A stretch of 64,000 nucleotides of DNA. Origin: Alopecurus myosuroides (taxonomy: Eukaryota; Streptophyta; Magnoliopsida; Poales; Poaceae). A model generated the notes under the pieces. That model was not told the DNA's origin, did not search any database, and saw nothing but the letters and a program-made list of their open reading frames with translations. Below are positions 12,103-23,992 of the stretch, piece by piece. How positions within the stretch are numbered: the first letter of the stretch is position 1; every line of letters begins with the position of its first letter. Made by a program: the position numbers and the translations under genes. The stretch lies in contig CM054058.1 in the NCBI GenBank assembly GCA_028641055.1, forward strand, positions 241,538,187 to 241,602,186, in the 5' to 3' direction.

Positions 12103-13135
12103 TTGTGCACACCACCAATACGATTACACTTTCTGTAGAAAGGAAGCAGCGTACGACATAAACACAGTACGGTGTACACAGGAAAACATACGACAAAACT
12201 GTACTAACTTGTACGTCTTAAGAGTCAACGGTGAACTCCCACCAAACATGTAACAACTTCTAACAAAGGAAGCAGTGTACGGCATAAACAAAGTACGGCC
12301 TAGATCAAGAAAAGTACAACAGAACTGGCCTAGTTTGTACGTCCTAAGAGTCAACGATGAACTGCCACCAAACTATACAACCTGTAGTTCTATAAAATGA
12401 AACAATGTACGACGTAAACACACTACGATGTATACAAGGAAACGTATAACAAAACTGCCATAACTTGTACGTCCTAAGAGTCAGCGATGAACTCACACCA
12501 AACTATACAGCCTATACTTTTCGTATAAAGGAAACAGTATACGACGTAAACACAGTACGGTGTATATTTAGGAAACGTTCAACAGAACTGGCTTAGCTTG
12601 TACGTCCTAAGAGTCAGCGGTGTACTCCCACCAAACTCTGCAACCTATACTTTATGTACAAAAGAAGCAGTGTAAGACGTAAACACACTACGACGTACAC
12701 AGGGAAATGTACGACATAACTGCCCTAACTTGTACGTCCTACGAGTCAGCGGTGAACTCCCACCAAACTATACAACCTATAATTCTGAAAAAGGAAGCAG
12801 TGTACGACGTAAACACAGTATGGTGTACATTCAGGAAACGTCGAAGAGAACTGTCTTAGCTTGTACGTCATACGAGTCAACGGTGAACTCCCACCAAAAC
12901 TATATAGCCTGTACTTCTGAAAAAGGAAGCAGTTTACGACGTAAACACAATACGGTGTACATTCAGAAAACGTTCAATAGAACTGCCTTAGCTTGTACGT
13001 CCTACGAGTCAGCTATGAACTCCCACCAAACTCTGCAGGCTATACTTTATGTACAAATGAAATAGTGTATGACGTAAACACAGTACGGTGTACACAGGGA
13101 AACGTATGACAGAACTGCCCTAACTTGTACGACAG
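12103..13135. repeat. 132-bp tandem repeat array, about eight copies
   Basis: The landmark GTACGTCCTA (or a variant) recurs at 12211, 12337, 12467, 12600, 12732, 12863, 12995 and 13127, spacings 126, 130, 133, 132, 131, 132 and 132. Each unit also holds CACCAAACT, GGAAGCAGTGTACGACGTAA and CACAGTACGGTGTACA. Copies differ by point changes and small indels, and the last copy breaks off after GTACGACAGG. ORFs on both strands here exist because 132 is a multiple of three, so I do not call them genes. The array is 1.2 kb upstream of the hydrolase gene. Confidence 0.92.
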
Positions 13136-13555
13136 GTAAATTCTTGGAAATGTAATTATCAACAGAGGGTGAAAGTTCATCGAGAACACAACCAGAGTTT
13201 GACATCTCAACAGAGGGTGGAAGTTCATCCTCAACAGAGGGTAGAAAATCAAGATAAAATAATTAGTTCTTTGATTTCAAAGTTGCTAACTTCCTCCCAT
13301 TACTTCTCTTGAAAACTCCCTGCCCGAAAATGACAAAGGGAAAAACAGATCTTGGCTACAATTATTTTCCCGTTCCAACCGATTTAAAAGGGAGAAATAG
13401 AAGATTATACAAAAAATCAACAATAAGAACAACTAACGTTGCTCGAAATCCAAAAGATGAGCAAACAACACAATAACAGTAGTAATAAAAAATAAATATG
13501 AAAATCCTAATCATCGCCAATCGCATAATAAAGAAGGAAAAATCGGAGAAAATAG
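13136..13555. other. AT-rich spacer with a short repeat
   Basis: TCAACAGAGGGT followed by a GAAAGTTCATC variant occurs three times between about 13168 and 13245. Nothing else recognised. Confidence 0.5.
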
Positions 13556-13790
13556 TCAACTGTCGCTGGAGAAATTTGTCTAAGGTTAGTCACCGGAGAT
13601 AGAGAGACGGACGGCCCGGAGGCGAGTCAACAGCAAGGCACGAGAAAACGTAGAAATAATAGAAGGAAAAAAAACGGAGACAACCGTCAACTGTCTCCGG
13701 AGGGATTTGACGGAGGTCAGTCGTCGGAAATATGAAGACCGGCGGGCCGGCGGTGAGGAAATAGTCAGCGGCCAAAGAAGACGAAGGAAG
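13556..13790. repeat. Diverged tandem duplication, 131-bp period
   Basis: TCAACTGTCGCTGGAG (13556) and TCAACTGTCTCCGGAG (13687) begin two similar stretches that share GGTTAGTC/GGTCAGTC and CGG-rich cores. The copies are clearly diverged. Confidence 0.6.
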
Positions 13791-14336
13791 ACGAGAAGGA
13801 AAAGGGAAAATGGGGCGAGAAAAAAACACGCAACTCTCTATCTCCGATAACGGTTCGGACGTAAATTCCGGGTTCGTTGCCAATACCGATTTTCCCACTG
13901 CACGAGAGCGCGACACTTGTCAAACGCGGAAGGTATCAGGGGAAGACGCCGCGCGACGAGAGCGCGACACTTATCGCCTTTTTGGATCTGATCGAATAGA
14001 ACCTCGCCTTAGACCTTGCGACCGAATACTCTTCGTTCGGATTGACGACTTGGACCCACTTCTCCATACGGTGAGAGAGAAAAAGAGCTGTAGATTCGAA
14101 CAGGTGAGGGCGGACCGGGGTGGCCTTAGGCAAGGTTCCCTTGATCTCGTTCGCTGCACACTATTGTGATTCTATGGGCCATAGACACAGCGTACGCTTA
14201 GCCCAACTAATCTAAATGCATGAATGTTTTAGCCCAACTGGCCTAACCTTAGAAGCCCAGTGTTCCTCCCAAACCCGGCCCCTATCCCATCCGAGCCACT
14301 CCTCCTGGTGTCAAATTCGTGCCGGCGACGGCGGCG
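13791..14336 (+). promoter_or_regulatory. Upstream region of the hydrolase gene
   Basis: Sequence between the repeats and the first coding ATG, presumably promoter and 5' UTR. A 119-codon ORF (13810-14169) has no recognisable domain and is not called. No clear TATA box was identified. Confidence 0.4.
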
Positions 14337-16825
14337 ATGCGGTTGCTCTCCGGCGCCTCGGCTTCCCGCCTCCACTGCCCCCTCCTCCCGTTCGGCTGCG
14401 CAAGGCCTAGATTTGCGCCGCGCTCTTCTTCCGCTTACGCTTGCCGGGCCGCCTCCTCGTCAGCTCCGCCCGCCGGTGACGGCGGCGCCCGTAAGCCATG
14501 GCTTTTCGTTGGTCTCGGGAACCCCGGAAAGATGTACCAGCGGACTCGCCACAACGTAAGCTTTCTTGCCGGCTCTGGTCGCTGTAAAATACATCGTTCT
14601 GCTGGATTGTGAAATTATCACAGGTTACTACTCATGGGTTGAAATGGTACATATTTGAGTTTTACACCAAAAAGGTTGCACGCTTAGATTGGTGAATAGT
14701 GATGATGTAATAGATAAAACTTGTAGGTGCATGTAGAAATGTGCTAGCATCAAGTTTGCCAGTTGCGAACATGCCTTCTGTTTTAGCCGGTGGACTGAAG
14801 ATATTGTCTTTGTAGTTGACTGTTGTTGATAACTGCATTGTGTATCGTGATGGCTCTCAGAAATACTCCTATATCTTTTACTGTCTTAGTGTTAGTGATC
14901 TGGATGGTCATAAAGGCCACTCATCATCCTTCGGGTAAAGAATTTGAGGCAACAGCTAAATGTACTAGCCACATACTTATTTATCCAAGGTCATCATGCT
15001 ATAACAGTATAAATTATGAAGAGTATTTAAATTTATAGGCAGAAAAATTGGTTCTTGCCATGATTTTATCTAAGGTTACCCTTGTTTCAGACTTGGTTTT
15101 GTAGAATTGGATTGCACATAACTTCAATCTTCCATTAATGGATAATGATTTGGTTCATCAACAGTCCAATGGACAATTTCTCTCAATTTAAATTGAGGTC
15201 ATATCCGATTATTCACAGGTTGGTTTTGAGATGATTGATGTTATAGCAGAAGCTGAGGGTATATCGCTCAGCAGTATGCAGTTCAAGGCAATGGTTGGCA
15301 AAGGTAATATTCTCAGTTCTCACCAAAGATGTTTGATTCAAGGTGAAGCCTGAAATGGTACCTTTATTGGATCTTCCCAGAGCTAAACTTTCCTCCTTTC
15401 CTTTACCATAATCAAACTTTTTTCCTCATGTCTTGCATACTCATGTGACCTAATTACCTAAATACTTGGTGAAATTGCAACATGCAATACCTGTCTCCCA
15501 ACAATCTCTATGGCATTTCTTAGGTAATTATTTGAAGTAGAAGCTATGTATTTAGGATATGCATTTTACTCCTAAATTCCTTGCGTACAATTAGACATTT
15601 GTGCTAAAATAGTTTTGGCATTATCCAGGTCGGATTGGAGATGTACCTATCATGCTTGCCAAGCCACAAACATTTATGAATGCAAGCGGTGAGTCTGTAA
15701 GTATAATGATCGCAAAACAAACTTGAAACTAATTTTTCCATTGTTCTGTTGTTTGACGCACTGAATTATACAGGTGGGCCAGCTGGTTTCATATTTCAAG
15801 ATACCAATTAACCAAGTCCTCGTGGTAAATGTTGTTCTTGAGTTGGTTCTTTTTTATCACAGATCGATATAATATGAAGATCTGGTTCTCAGTTCATTCT
15901 TCTCTTCTCTGCAGATGTATGATGATCTAGATTTACCCTTTGCAAAATTGCGTCTACTGCCTAAAGGCGGACATGGCGGGCATAATGGGTACTTTTGTTT
16001 TTTCTTATACTTTTATGAACACATTTCCTGTACCTTAATGTTTCCCGTTCTTCGTTTTTAGAACTAGTCTGAAAGCCTCGTGATTTTGGATAGACAAACC
16101 TAACAAAATAGTCAGATCTGTAGATTGAATCTTTCATTTGTTATTTTCTAAAATTGGCAGGGTCTATATATATGCAATAATAATCAGAACAATCATATAT
16201 AAATCTTCCATTTTTATTCTGGGAAGAGGTTGGGAAAACCTTACAAAATAGTCGCAGTGAGCTGGGACTCTTTCTCATGATTTTTGCTCTGAGATGAGCT
16301 ATTTGTTTTTCTTGACATTCGTCATCATCTACAGGATGAGAAGCATTATTAACCATCTCAAACAGAATCGTGATTTTCCACGTCTAAGAATTGGTATGTC
16401 AGTCACTCCTCTCCTTTTTCAAATGTTATTACTATTGCCTGCCTGAAATATTCTTACGATGATACTTTTGCAGGCATTGGGCGACCACCTGGGAAGATGG
16501 ATCCTGCCAATTTTGTTCTCAGGCCATTCACCAAGAAAGAACAAGAAGAGGTTTGGAGTGCTTAATAGAAATCTAAATCTTCCGTATTTACCTTCTTTTC
16601 TGTCATGCTCGGGGCGTCGTTCATTTAGCCAGTATATAATCGTTCAGAAGTTGATCTCCATATTGATTAAAATGTGACAAAAAGGCCACCGTTAATGCAA
16701 GTAATCTCTTTCTGCAGCTTGATTTCACGTTCCATAGAGGCTTGGAAGCAGTAAGAATAATGTCACTTGAAGGATTCAACAAGGGCGCTACTTTCGTGAA
16801 CACCGCACAGTCATTGAAATGCTGA
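14337..16825 (+). CDS. PTH: Organelle-type peptidyl-tRNA hydrolase (PTH/CRS2 family), eight exons
   Basis: Cleaves the ester bond of peptidyl-tRNA released from stalled ribosomes; the family also includes the chloroplast splicing factor CRS2. Predicted exons: 14337-14555, 15219-15303, 15629-15696, 15774-15824, 15915-15988, 16335-16393, 16474-16550, 16718-16825. All introns are GT-AG, phases agree, and the sum is 741 nt (246 aa). Residues 1-54 are Ser/Ala/Arg-rich, as in a transit peptide. Then follow VGLGNPG with N62, TRHN with H72 (bacterial catalytic His), TFMN with N119, YDDLDLP with D144, and GGHGGHNG with H164/N165, so all known catalytic positions are kept. The ATG was chosen because the upstream in-frame start at 14319 is only GTG. 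The exon 7 donor (GTTTGG) is weak. Plastid or mitochondrial targeting, and CRS2 versus PTH identity, cannot be settled here. Confidence 0.9.
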
Positions 16826-18078
16826 ACAGATGAAAATCAATTGCTTATTTTTTGTGATGAATTAGAGCTAAGGAACTAGGCAGGGGTCTTGAGTTGTATC
16901 ATGGCTATCTTTCGTGTAAGAAGACCCCATCCTGATACCGAGGCCTTGTTGTTGCACATACGGCAAATATTTGGTGAGGATTTATACCAGCAAGGTTAAA
17001 ACACTGTGAATTAACCGATGCCGTAACATATCAATCGAGTATCCTGAGTGTATACTCATTTATTCGATGTAATATCCTGCAGGTGAATAAGAATATTTAC
17101 TTTGCAAGTGAGCAGACTACTTTTATTTGTTTCTTCCTATTTCCAAGTTTCTCGATCATGTGATTGTAAGGGCAGCGCAATGTGTGTCAAATTTGGTTGA
17201 CAAATAGCATATTTGGTTTTGTCATCGGTTTTCTGCATTGTAGAGATGTTAAATCTTGATGATAATTTGACGTAGGAGCAACTAGAAGATCTGTTGCCAA
17301 ATTCATTGGCTGAATAAAGAATGCATGGGAGGGAGGGGATGAGAGAATTTGTGTGGCGGAAAACCATTTGGTGGGGCCCACACTGTCCTAAATTTAGCAT
17401 CACCCACACCGGAGAGGAAATAGACATGCAAAGTCATTGCCAAATTAATCTGCGTGGCTGAAGAGGCCCGAAGTGAGCAAACATGTGTGTTACTTTTAGA
17501 CTAAACGTTGATGTTACTTTGAAGCAAAATGGGACCAATACTTGGTGTACGTTTCTTTCTCCCGTCGTCACATGATTTACACACAAACAACGGCGTATGT
17601 CTGCCTGAAAAGAAGCCCGAGATGAGAAAAAGCCAGCTGCTGGGTGGAATATGCTCCTCTCGTCGTTCGCACTGCAGTTGCGCTGCGGCACATCCCTGGA
17701 TGCGACCACCTGTGGTAGCCGTGAGTCCGGGGCCCCGCAGGCCGCAGCACGTACCATCCATCCATAATCCATCTTCAGCGCCCCTGTCCTCTCGCTCTCC
17801 CATTCGATTCTCCACGTTCTAAATATTGGGATAAGTTGTCGATTCCTTCAGATTTTTTCACGTTCTGAATGGGGATAAGTTCGTTTTGCCTTATCTGCCT
17901 CTGTGAGAAACCCAGCCAAGTCATCGAATTTTCGTGGTCGGATGTTCCGCCTCCAAGTTTTTATTTTATTTTGACATGCAACCTCCAAAAGTTTATGAAA
18001 TCTGGAAGAAGATACTTCGGTCCATCTCTGTGACAGTTAATTTGAGACGGAGAGAGTATAACATGTCTTCTCTAATGA
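16826..18078. other. 3' flank of the hydrolase gene and intergenic sequence
   Basis: The 3' UTR should lie in the first few hundred bases. GC-rich ORFs on both strands at 17434-17822 overlap each other and show no domain. A Stowaway-like end (AATTTGAGACGGAGAGAGTA) is at about 18032-18060. Nothing else recognised. Confidence 0.45.
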
Positions 18079-18296
18079 GAATAAATACACGCTTTGTTGA
18101 GATTAAATGAGTAACTAATGTCCTCATTCACTCCCGGGATTGATGATCGGCTGACCAGATTCACGGTGAAATGTATGTAGACATTACCATTTTATGCGGG
18201 GATTACCAAATTAAAACCATGAACTACATTATTCTTTGATTTTTTTTTTTTGACAGAACTCATGAGACAATTTGATACTACTACATCTTATATTCA
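18079..18296 (+). repeat. Copy A of a 215-bp direct duplication
   Basis: From GAGAATAAATACACGC to CATCTTATATTCAA, repeated at about 20221-20433 in the same orientation with roughly 10-15 differences and small indels around a T-run. The two copies bracket about 1.9 kb. Confidence 0.88.
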
Positions 18297-18351
18297 AGCC
18301 CTAGCCCTAGCCCTGATCAACCCGGGGGCGGCTACAGAACGGTGGCGCCGC

Positions 18352-18898
18352 TCACTCCTCGTCGGAAGAGCCGATGTAGAGTGGCTCCTCGAACGAGGCA
18401 GCGATGACCTTCTCGAGGAGCACGTCGTTCACCTCGGATTGCTGGTGGCGCTGCGCCTCGAGTTTCTCCTCCTCCACTGTAGAGCACTCGTTGTGTGTCG
18501 CCACGACGACATCGACCGCGTTGTCGGGGGCGAAGTACAACTCCGACAACGAACGACCAAATGCCGCCGGGTCGTACTCCGACAGAGACGCCTCCTCACG
18601 CGGCTCCGTCCTCACTAGGGCACGAGAAGAGCTCCTCGCACCAGACGAGCTTCCCGCGCCGCTCGAGTTTTCCTCGCCGCGCCTAGCGGCCACGCGGAGG
18701 CTGTCGAACTCCGGGAGGGCATCGTAGAGAACGTTGACTGACACGGGGAGGTTGTTGTTGGTGAAGACGTGCACCACCCTCTTTCCTCGCGTCATCTAAC
18801 CTTACCACCCTCTTCTGTGCCGCGTCAGACAGATCTGACGAGTCGAACGTGGGGCGGGAGGTGGCCTCACGCTTCAGGGTCTTATTCTTCGGCGGCAT
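18352..18898 (-). pseudogene. Hypothetical minus-strand ORF disrupted by a 31-bp insertion
   Basis: An ATG at 18898 opens MPPKNKTLKREATSRPTF and reaches SDAAQKRVV; a second frame starting at 18795 reads KRVVHVFTNNNLPVSVNV and runs to a stop at 18352 (ending YIGSSDEE). The DNA between the frames holds two copies of AGAGGGTGGT 31 bp apart. Removing one copy and the intervening bases would put both frames in register, so a 31-bp tandem duplication or insertion is the likely break. The joined length would be about 170 codons, Ser/Glu-rich in the middle. I do not recognise the family. An unusually short intron is a less likely alternative. Confidence 0.4.
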
Positions 18899-19167
18899 GG
18901 CAGAGCAGGATTTGTGCAGAGGGCTGTTGGATCGTTCGTAGGTGGGTGGCGGCGCGACTAATTGCTCGTCGGAGGGTGGAGGGATACGGGGCGTGACCTG
19001 AAAATGGACGCGCGACCACTACTTAAAAGAGATCTACGCCTCAAATTCTCAGATGACCGGAACCAGTTTAAATTTCGTTTTACAAGATCTGCTACGACCG
19101 AATAACAAGTCCAAGCCCGTAAACCTACCGATCTTTTCTAGATCTCGGCGTTTTACAAGCTATGTTA

Positions 19168-20206
19168 GAGCATGTCTAACAGGCCCCGTATCACGCGAGC
19201 GCCCCGTAAAATTCCGGCGGCATACGGGATGCGGGCCAAAACGGCCGTCTAGCACGCCCCGTATGCGGCCTGGCCCGTAGGAAAAATTTACGGGGTCTGC
19301 CAAACCGCCCCCGCCGCCCCCTACAAGTAGAGGGTGAGGGTCGGGGTGGGGGTCCAACCCCCCACCCGCAACCCTAGCTCCGCCGCGCGCCGCCGCAGCT
19401 CCGGCGAGAAATTACGCGCGCGCCGCCGCCGCATTCCAAGCGCCTCCACCGCGATGAGCTCCCCCGACGCTTCCGGCTCCTCCACCGCCCGCTCCAAGCG
19501 CCGCCGCGAGCCGGAGACGCTCGAGGAGGCGTGGCGGCTCCACTGCAAACATTCCGTTGCAGGGAGCCGCCGCGGCGCCAGGAAGTACGAGGCGTGGCCG
19601 CAGGCCATGCCGGCGACTCTGAAGGACTACGCCCCGGGCGGGAGGTACTACACCGTCGACCCGCCGCCGCGGCCGATGAGCGGCCCCCACTTCGCGAAAT
19701 GGCGCGCGGAGTGGGAGCTGCACCAGCAGTTGAAGCGCGGCGGCGACGGCGCAAGCGGCAGCGGAGGAGGAGGCGCGGCGACAACGCAGGAGGAGGAGTT
19801 ACCGGCGACAGCGGAGGAGGAGGAGGCCGCCTTCGCGGCGGCGGTCGAGCTTTCGAAGAAAGAAGCAGAGGCCGCGGCGCGGGCGGAAGCGGAGGAGGAG
19901 GCGAAGGCCGTCGCCGACGTCGAGCAGTTCAAGGCGATGGAGGCTTCCGGCCCCGTCGTCTTCCTAGACTAGATTAGATTAGGACGAGCTCGAGCTCGAT
20001 TCCATGTAGCAATGGTGATCCTCTGATGAATGAAATCGAGTTTATCTTTTCTCCCGTGTAGTTCAAATTCAAACATACGGGGCGGATTTACGGGGACTGC
20101 TAGACGAACTTGTAAATCCGAGCACAGATTTTCCTAGATTTCCTGTACATGGCCCTCTACACGCGATTTAGGGGGCGAAATTTTAAAGGTCCTGTTAGAC
20201 ATGCTC
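19168..20206. mobile_element. 1,039-bp PIF/Harbinger-type TIR element carrying an ORF
   Basis: TTA target duplications (19165-19167 and 20207-20209) flank inverted ends: left GAGCATGTCTAACAGG, right CCTGTTAGACATGCTC, an exact 16-bp match. TTA duplication and GAGCAT termini fit PIF/Harbinger. No transposase is encoded, so it is non-autonomous, but it carries the ORF at 19454-19972 and GC-rich flanks. Confidence 0.85.
19454..19972 (+). CDS. Harbinger-borne ORF, 172 aa, with a UIM-like motif
   Basis: Intronless frame lying wholly inside the TIR element. The ATG at 19454 is the first one in a frame that is also open upstream. Order of parts: basic N-terminus (SKRRREPET, residues 14-22), a Trp/His-rich conserved-looking block (WRLHCKH at 27-33; W48; FAKWRAEWELHQQL at 80-93), a Gly-rich linker (96-107), then an acidic helix (113-160). 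Residues 121-139 contain EEEEAAFAAAVELSKKE, with A130, S134 and E137 spaced as in a ubiquitin-interacting motif. The family is unknown to me. It may be a captured host gene fragment or an element-specific accessory protein. Whether it is expressed is unknown. Confidence 0.5.
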   Translation: MSSPDASGSSTARSKRRREPETLEEAWRLHCKHSVAGSRRGARKYEAWPQAMPATLKDYAPGGRYYTVDPPPRPMSGPHFAKWRAEWELHQQLKRGGDGASGSGGGGAATTQEEELPATAEEEEAAFAAAVELSKKEAEAAARAEAEEEAKAVADVEQFKAMEASGPVVFLD

Positions 20207-20220
20207 TTAGAGTTGCTGTA

Positions 20221-20433
20221 AGGAGAATAAATACACGCCTTGTTGAGATTAAATGAGTAACTAATGTCCTCATTCACTCCTGGGATTGGCGATCGGCTGA
20301 CCAGATTCATGGTGAAATGTATGTAGACATTACCATTTTTTGCGGGGATTACCCATTAAAATCATTATTCTTTGATTTTTTTCTTTTGACAGAACTCATG
20401 AGACAATTTGATACTCCTACATCTTATATTCAA
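20221..20433 (+). repeat. Copy B of the 215-bp direct duplication
   Basis: Matches 18079-18296. It lies directly upstream of the threonine synthase gene, so it may be part of that promoter region. Confidence 0.88.
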
Positions 20434-22295
<1,862 letters not shown>

Positions 22296-22560
22296 GCTTA
22301 TCTTTAGTTAACCTCAAGACGTCATTTCTTGTTTTATCGTCACAGCGGACTGTACTTTGGCATCTTAATCAACTGCAGTTGGTGACCATAGTATGGTGCG
22401 GACATGTTTATTTTCCTGTACTAGGTTCTTGAGGCTCATTTAACTATAGGCGAAAGTGGATAGAGCTTTCCTTGTACTTTATCTGTATCATGTAATATCG
22501 ATAATAAAATATGGTCTATGGTTGAATAATTGTTTGGTGTTGTTGGTGCATGCTTGCATG
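22296..22560 (+). terminator. 3' UTR and polyadenylation signal of threonine synthase
   Basis: AATAAA at 22503-22508, about 210 bp after the expected stop, in an AT/TG-rich context typical of plant 3' ends. Confidence 0.5.
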
Positions 22561-23220
22561 TTTCCTGTTTCTGTTGCTCGATGTTCACTTTTGGTTATTG
22601 ATGACATAAGTCATGTCTGTTGCAAGGATTGACCTAACAAGATGTATTGCGCATGTTTGGTCATTGCAATTTTGTGTTAATTTTCACTAGTCGCAAAAGA
22701 ATACCTGGCCTTGGAGGCCTGGACATAGTTCTTGTTTGAATGGAAGCATGGCGTTTCTAAGCACCAGCTTAAGTATCCAGGGGATAGTTTGGACAGTTAG
22801 AACGACATAACAGTGTCAGTGTCCAATAGCCATAGTCACAGAATGAGTGGATAAACTGAAACCCTGGTGTGCTCGACCTGTCACTCTGACATTTTGACAA
22901 GCCGTTGTGCTATGTATGTACTGATCTCCTGTAGCTGCTTGCTATAGGCTTTCCATTAGTAGAAGATAAGCTAGGTTGTGCATTATAGATGCCAAACATT
23001 GGGTTTTCCTTTATTTTCCCTATATTTTAGAAGAAGGTTGCTATGGGCTTTCCATTAGCGATGTCCTGTAGCTGCTTGCTATAGGTTATCCGTTAGTAGA
23101 AGATAAGACATGTCAAATAGTCAGTTAACTTTTAAGTGATTGTGATAATGTGAGATGATATGGCCTCTTAAGGTATTGTGATAGTCAATGGAGTTGTGCA
23201 CTTTATGTTTTGTTCGATAA
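22561..23220. other. Intergenic sequence with a 43-bp direct repeat
   Basis: CCTGTAGCTGCTTGCTATAG followed by a TTAGTAGAAGATAAG block occurs at about 22931 and again at about 23067. No gene recognised. Confidence 0.5.
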
Positions 23221-23226
23221 CTTCTA

Positions 23227-23337
23227 CTCCCTCTGTCTTCCATTGGAGCGACACTTATTTTGGGACGAATGGACTATTTGTTCGTCTCAAAAATGGATTA
23301 TTCCATTTGAGCGACACTTATTTTAAGACGGAGGGAC
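23227..23337. mobile_element. Stowaway (Tc1/mariner) MITE
   Basis: TA dinucleotides (23225-23226 and 23338-23339) flank CTCCCTCTGT on the left and ACGGAGGGAC on the right, the canonical Stowaway ends. A second right-end copy (GAGACGGAGGGAATA, about 23355) follows, suggesting a partial tandem duplication. Confidence 0.75.
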
Positions 23338-23375
23338 TATTTGTTTGCCATTTGAGACGGAGGGAATATTTGTTT

Positions 23376-23989
23376 GTCACTGCAGCTAGCCAGCTTCACG
23401 TAGAGAGATGCACTTTCTGTTGATTTTGGTGTGCCCCGATTTGTATACAGTACATGATAGTTCCCATCAGAATCCTACTTTCTTCCTCAGGGAGTTTATG
23501 TTGTCCTGACAGTTGTATCCTTGTTTCACTTGTGTGACCGCTAGTTGTGCTTGTCTTAAACTCTTAATCAGAACCTGTGCACTAATTTCGTGGTGTAAGG
23601 CCTGCAGAATTTTGACATGCGTTGTGTAAGAGCAGACACTAATTCCCCTTTGTTACTAACGCGAGGTTTAGATAAAGACCTGTTGCAGAGGACAACCCGT
23701 TTATTCTCGAGCTGGCCGGCCAGCAGTTAGTATCCATATGTCATGCCTTAACAATGACACCAAGGATAACTCCAGAGTTGCTGGAGAGAGAAAAAAAAAA
23801 GTTAACCTTCTCTCACTTCTGTGGACCGGACGCCCATGCCTAGCTTCCTATCGGAGACGTGCAATTAGCTAGGCAAGGGCCCCCCAAATTTTTGCATGCA
23901 TCGGTTGCACTATTGGGAATTTATTTCCAACTTCTTGACTAGGAAAGCTGACGTTATTTCCGTTGAGATCTGGCCCACTTTTGGCTTCC
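23376..23989. other. Intergenic sequence, nothing recognised
   Basis: Low coding potential; one A-run at about 23792. It ends at the TTA target site of the next element. Confidence 0.5.
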
Positions 23990-23992
23990 TTA

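Noticed and set aside
12730..13065. 111-codon ORF (and others on both strands) in the tandem array
   Set aside because: The 132-bp period keeps frames open by repetition; no domain and different frames are open in different units.
12103..13135. CRISPR-like reading of the regular repeats
   Set aside because: Repeats are contiguous 132-bp units without unique spacers, and the genome is a plant nuclear one.
13810..14169. 119-codon ORF upstream of the hydrolase gene
   Set aside because: No recognisable motif, and it lies in the presumed promoter and 5' UTR of the hydrolase gene.
17434..17822. Overlapping 97-112 codon ORFs on both strands between the two genes
   Set aside because: Mutually exclusive frames in GC-rich DNA without a domain, start context or splice pattern.
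18298..18318. Telomere-like CCCTAGCCCTAGCCCT
   Set aside because: Only about three units and not the plant telomere repeat (CCCTAAA); it sits at a duplication edge.
19334..19453. Earlier in-frame start for the Harbinger-borne ORF
   Set aside because: The extension has only a non-ATG start; the first ATG in frame is at 19454.
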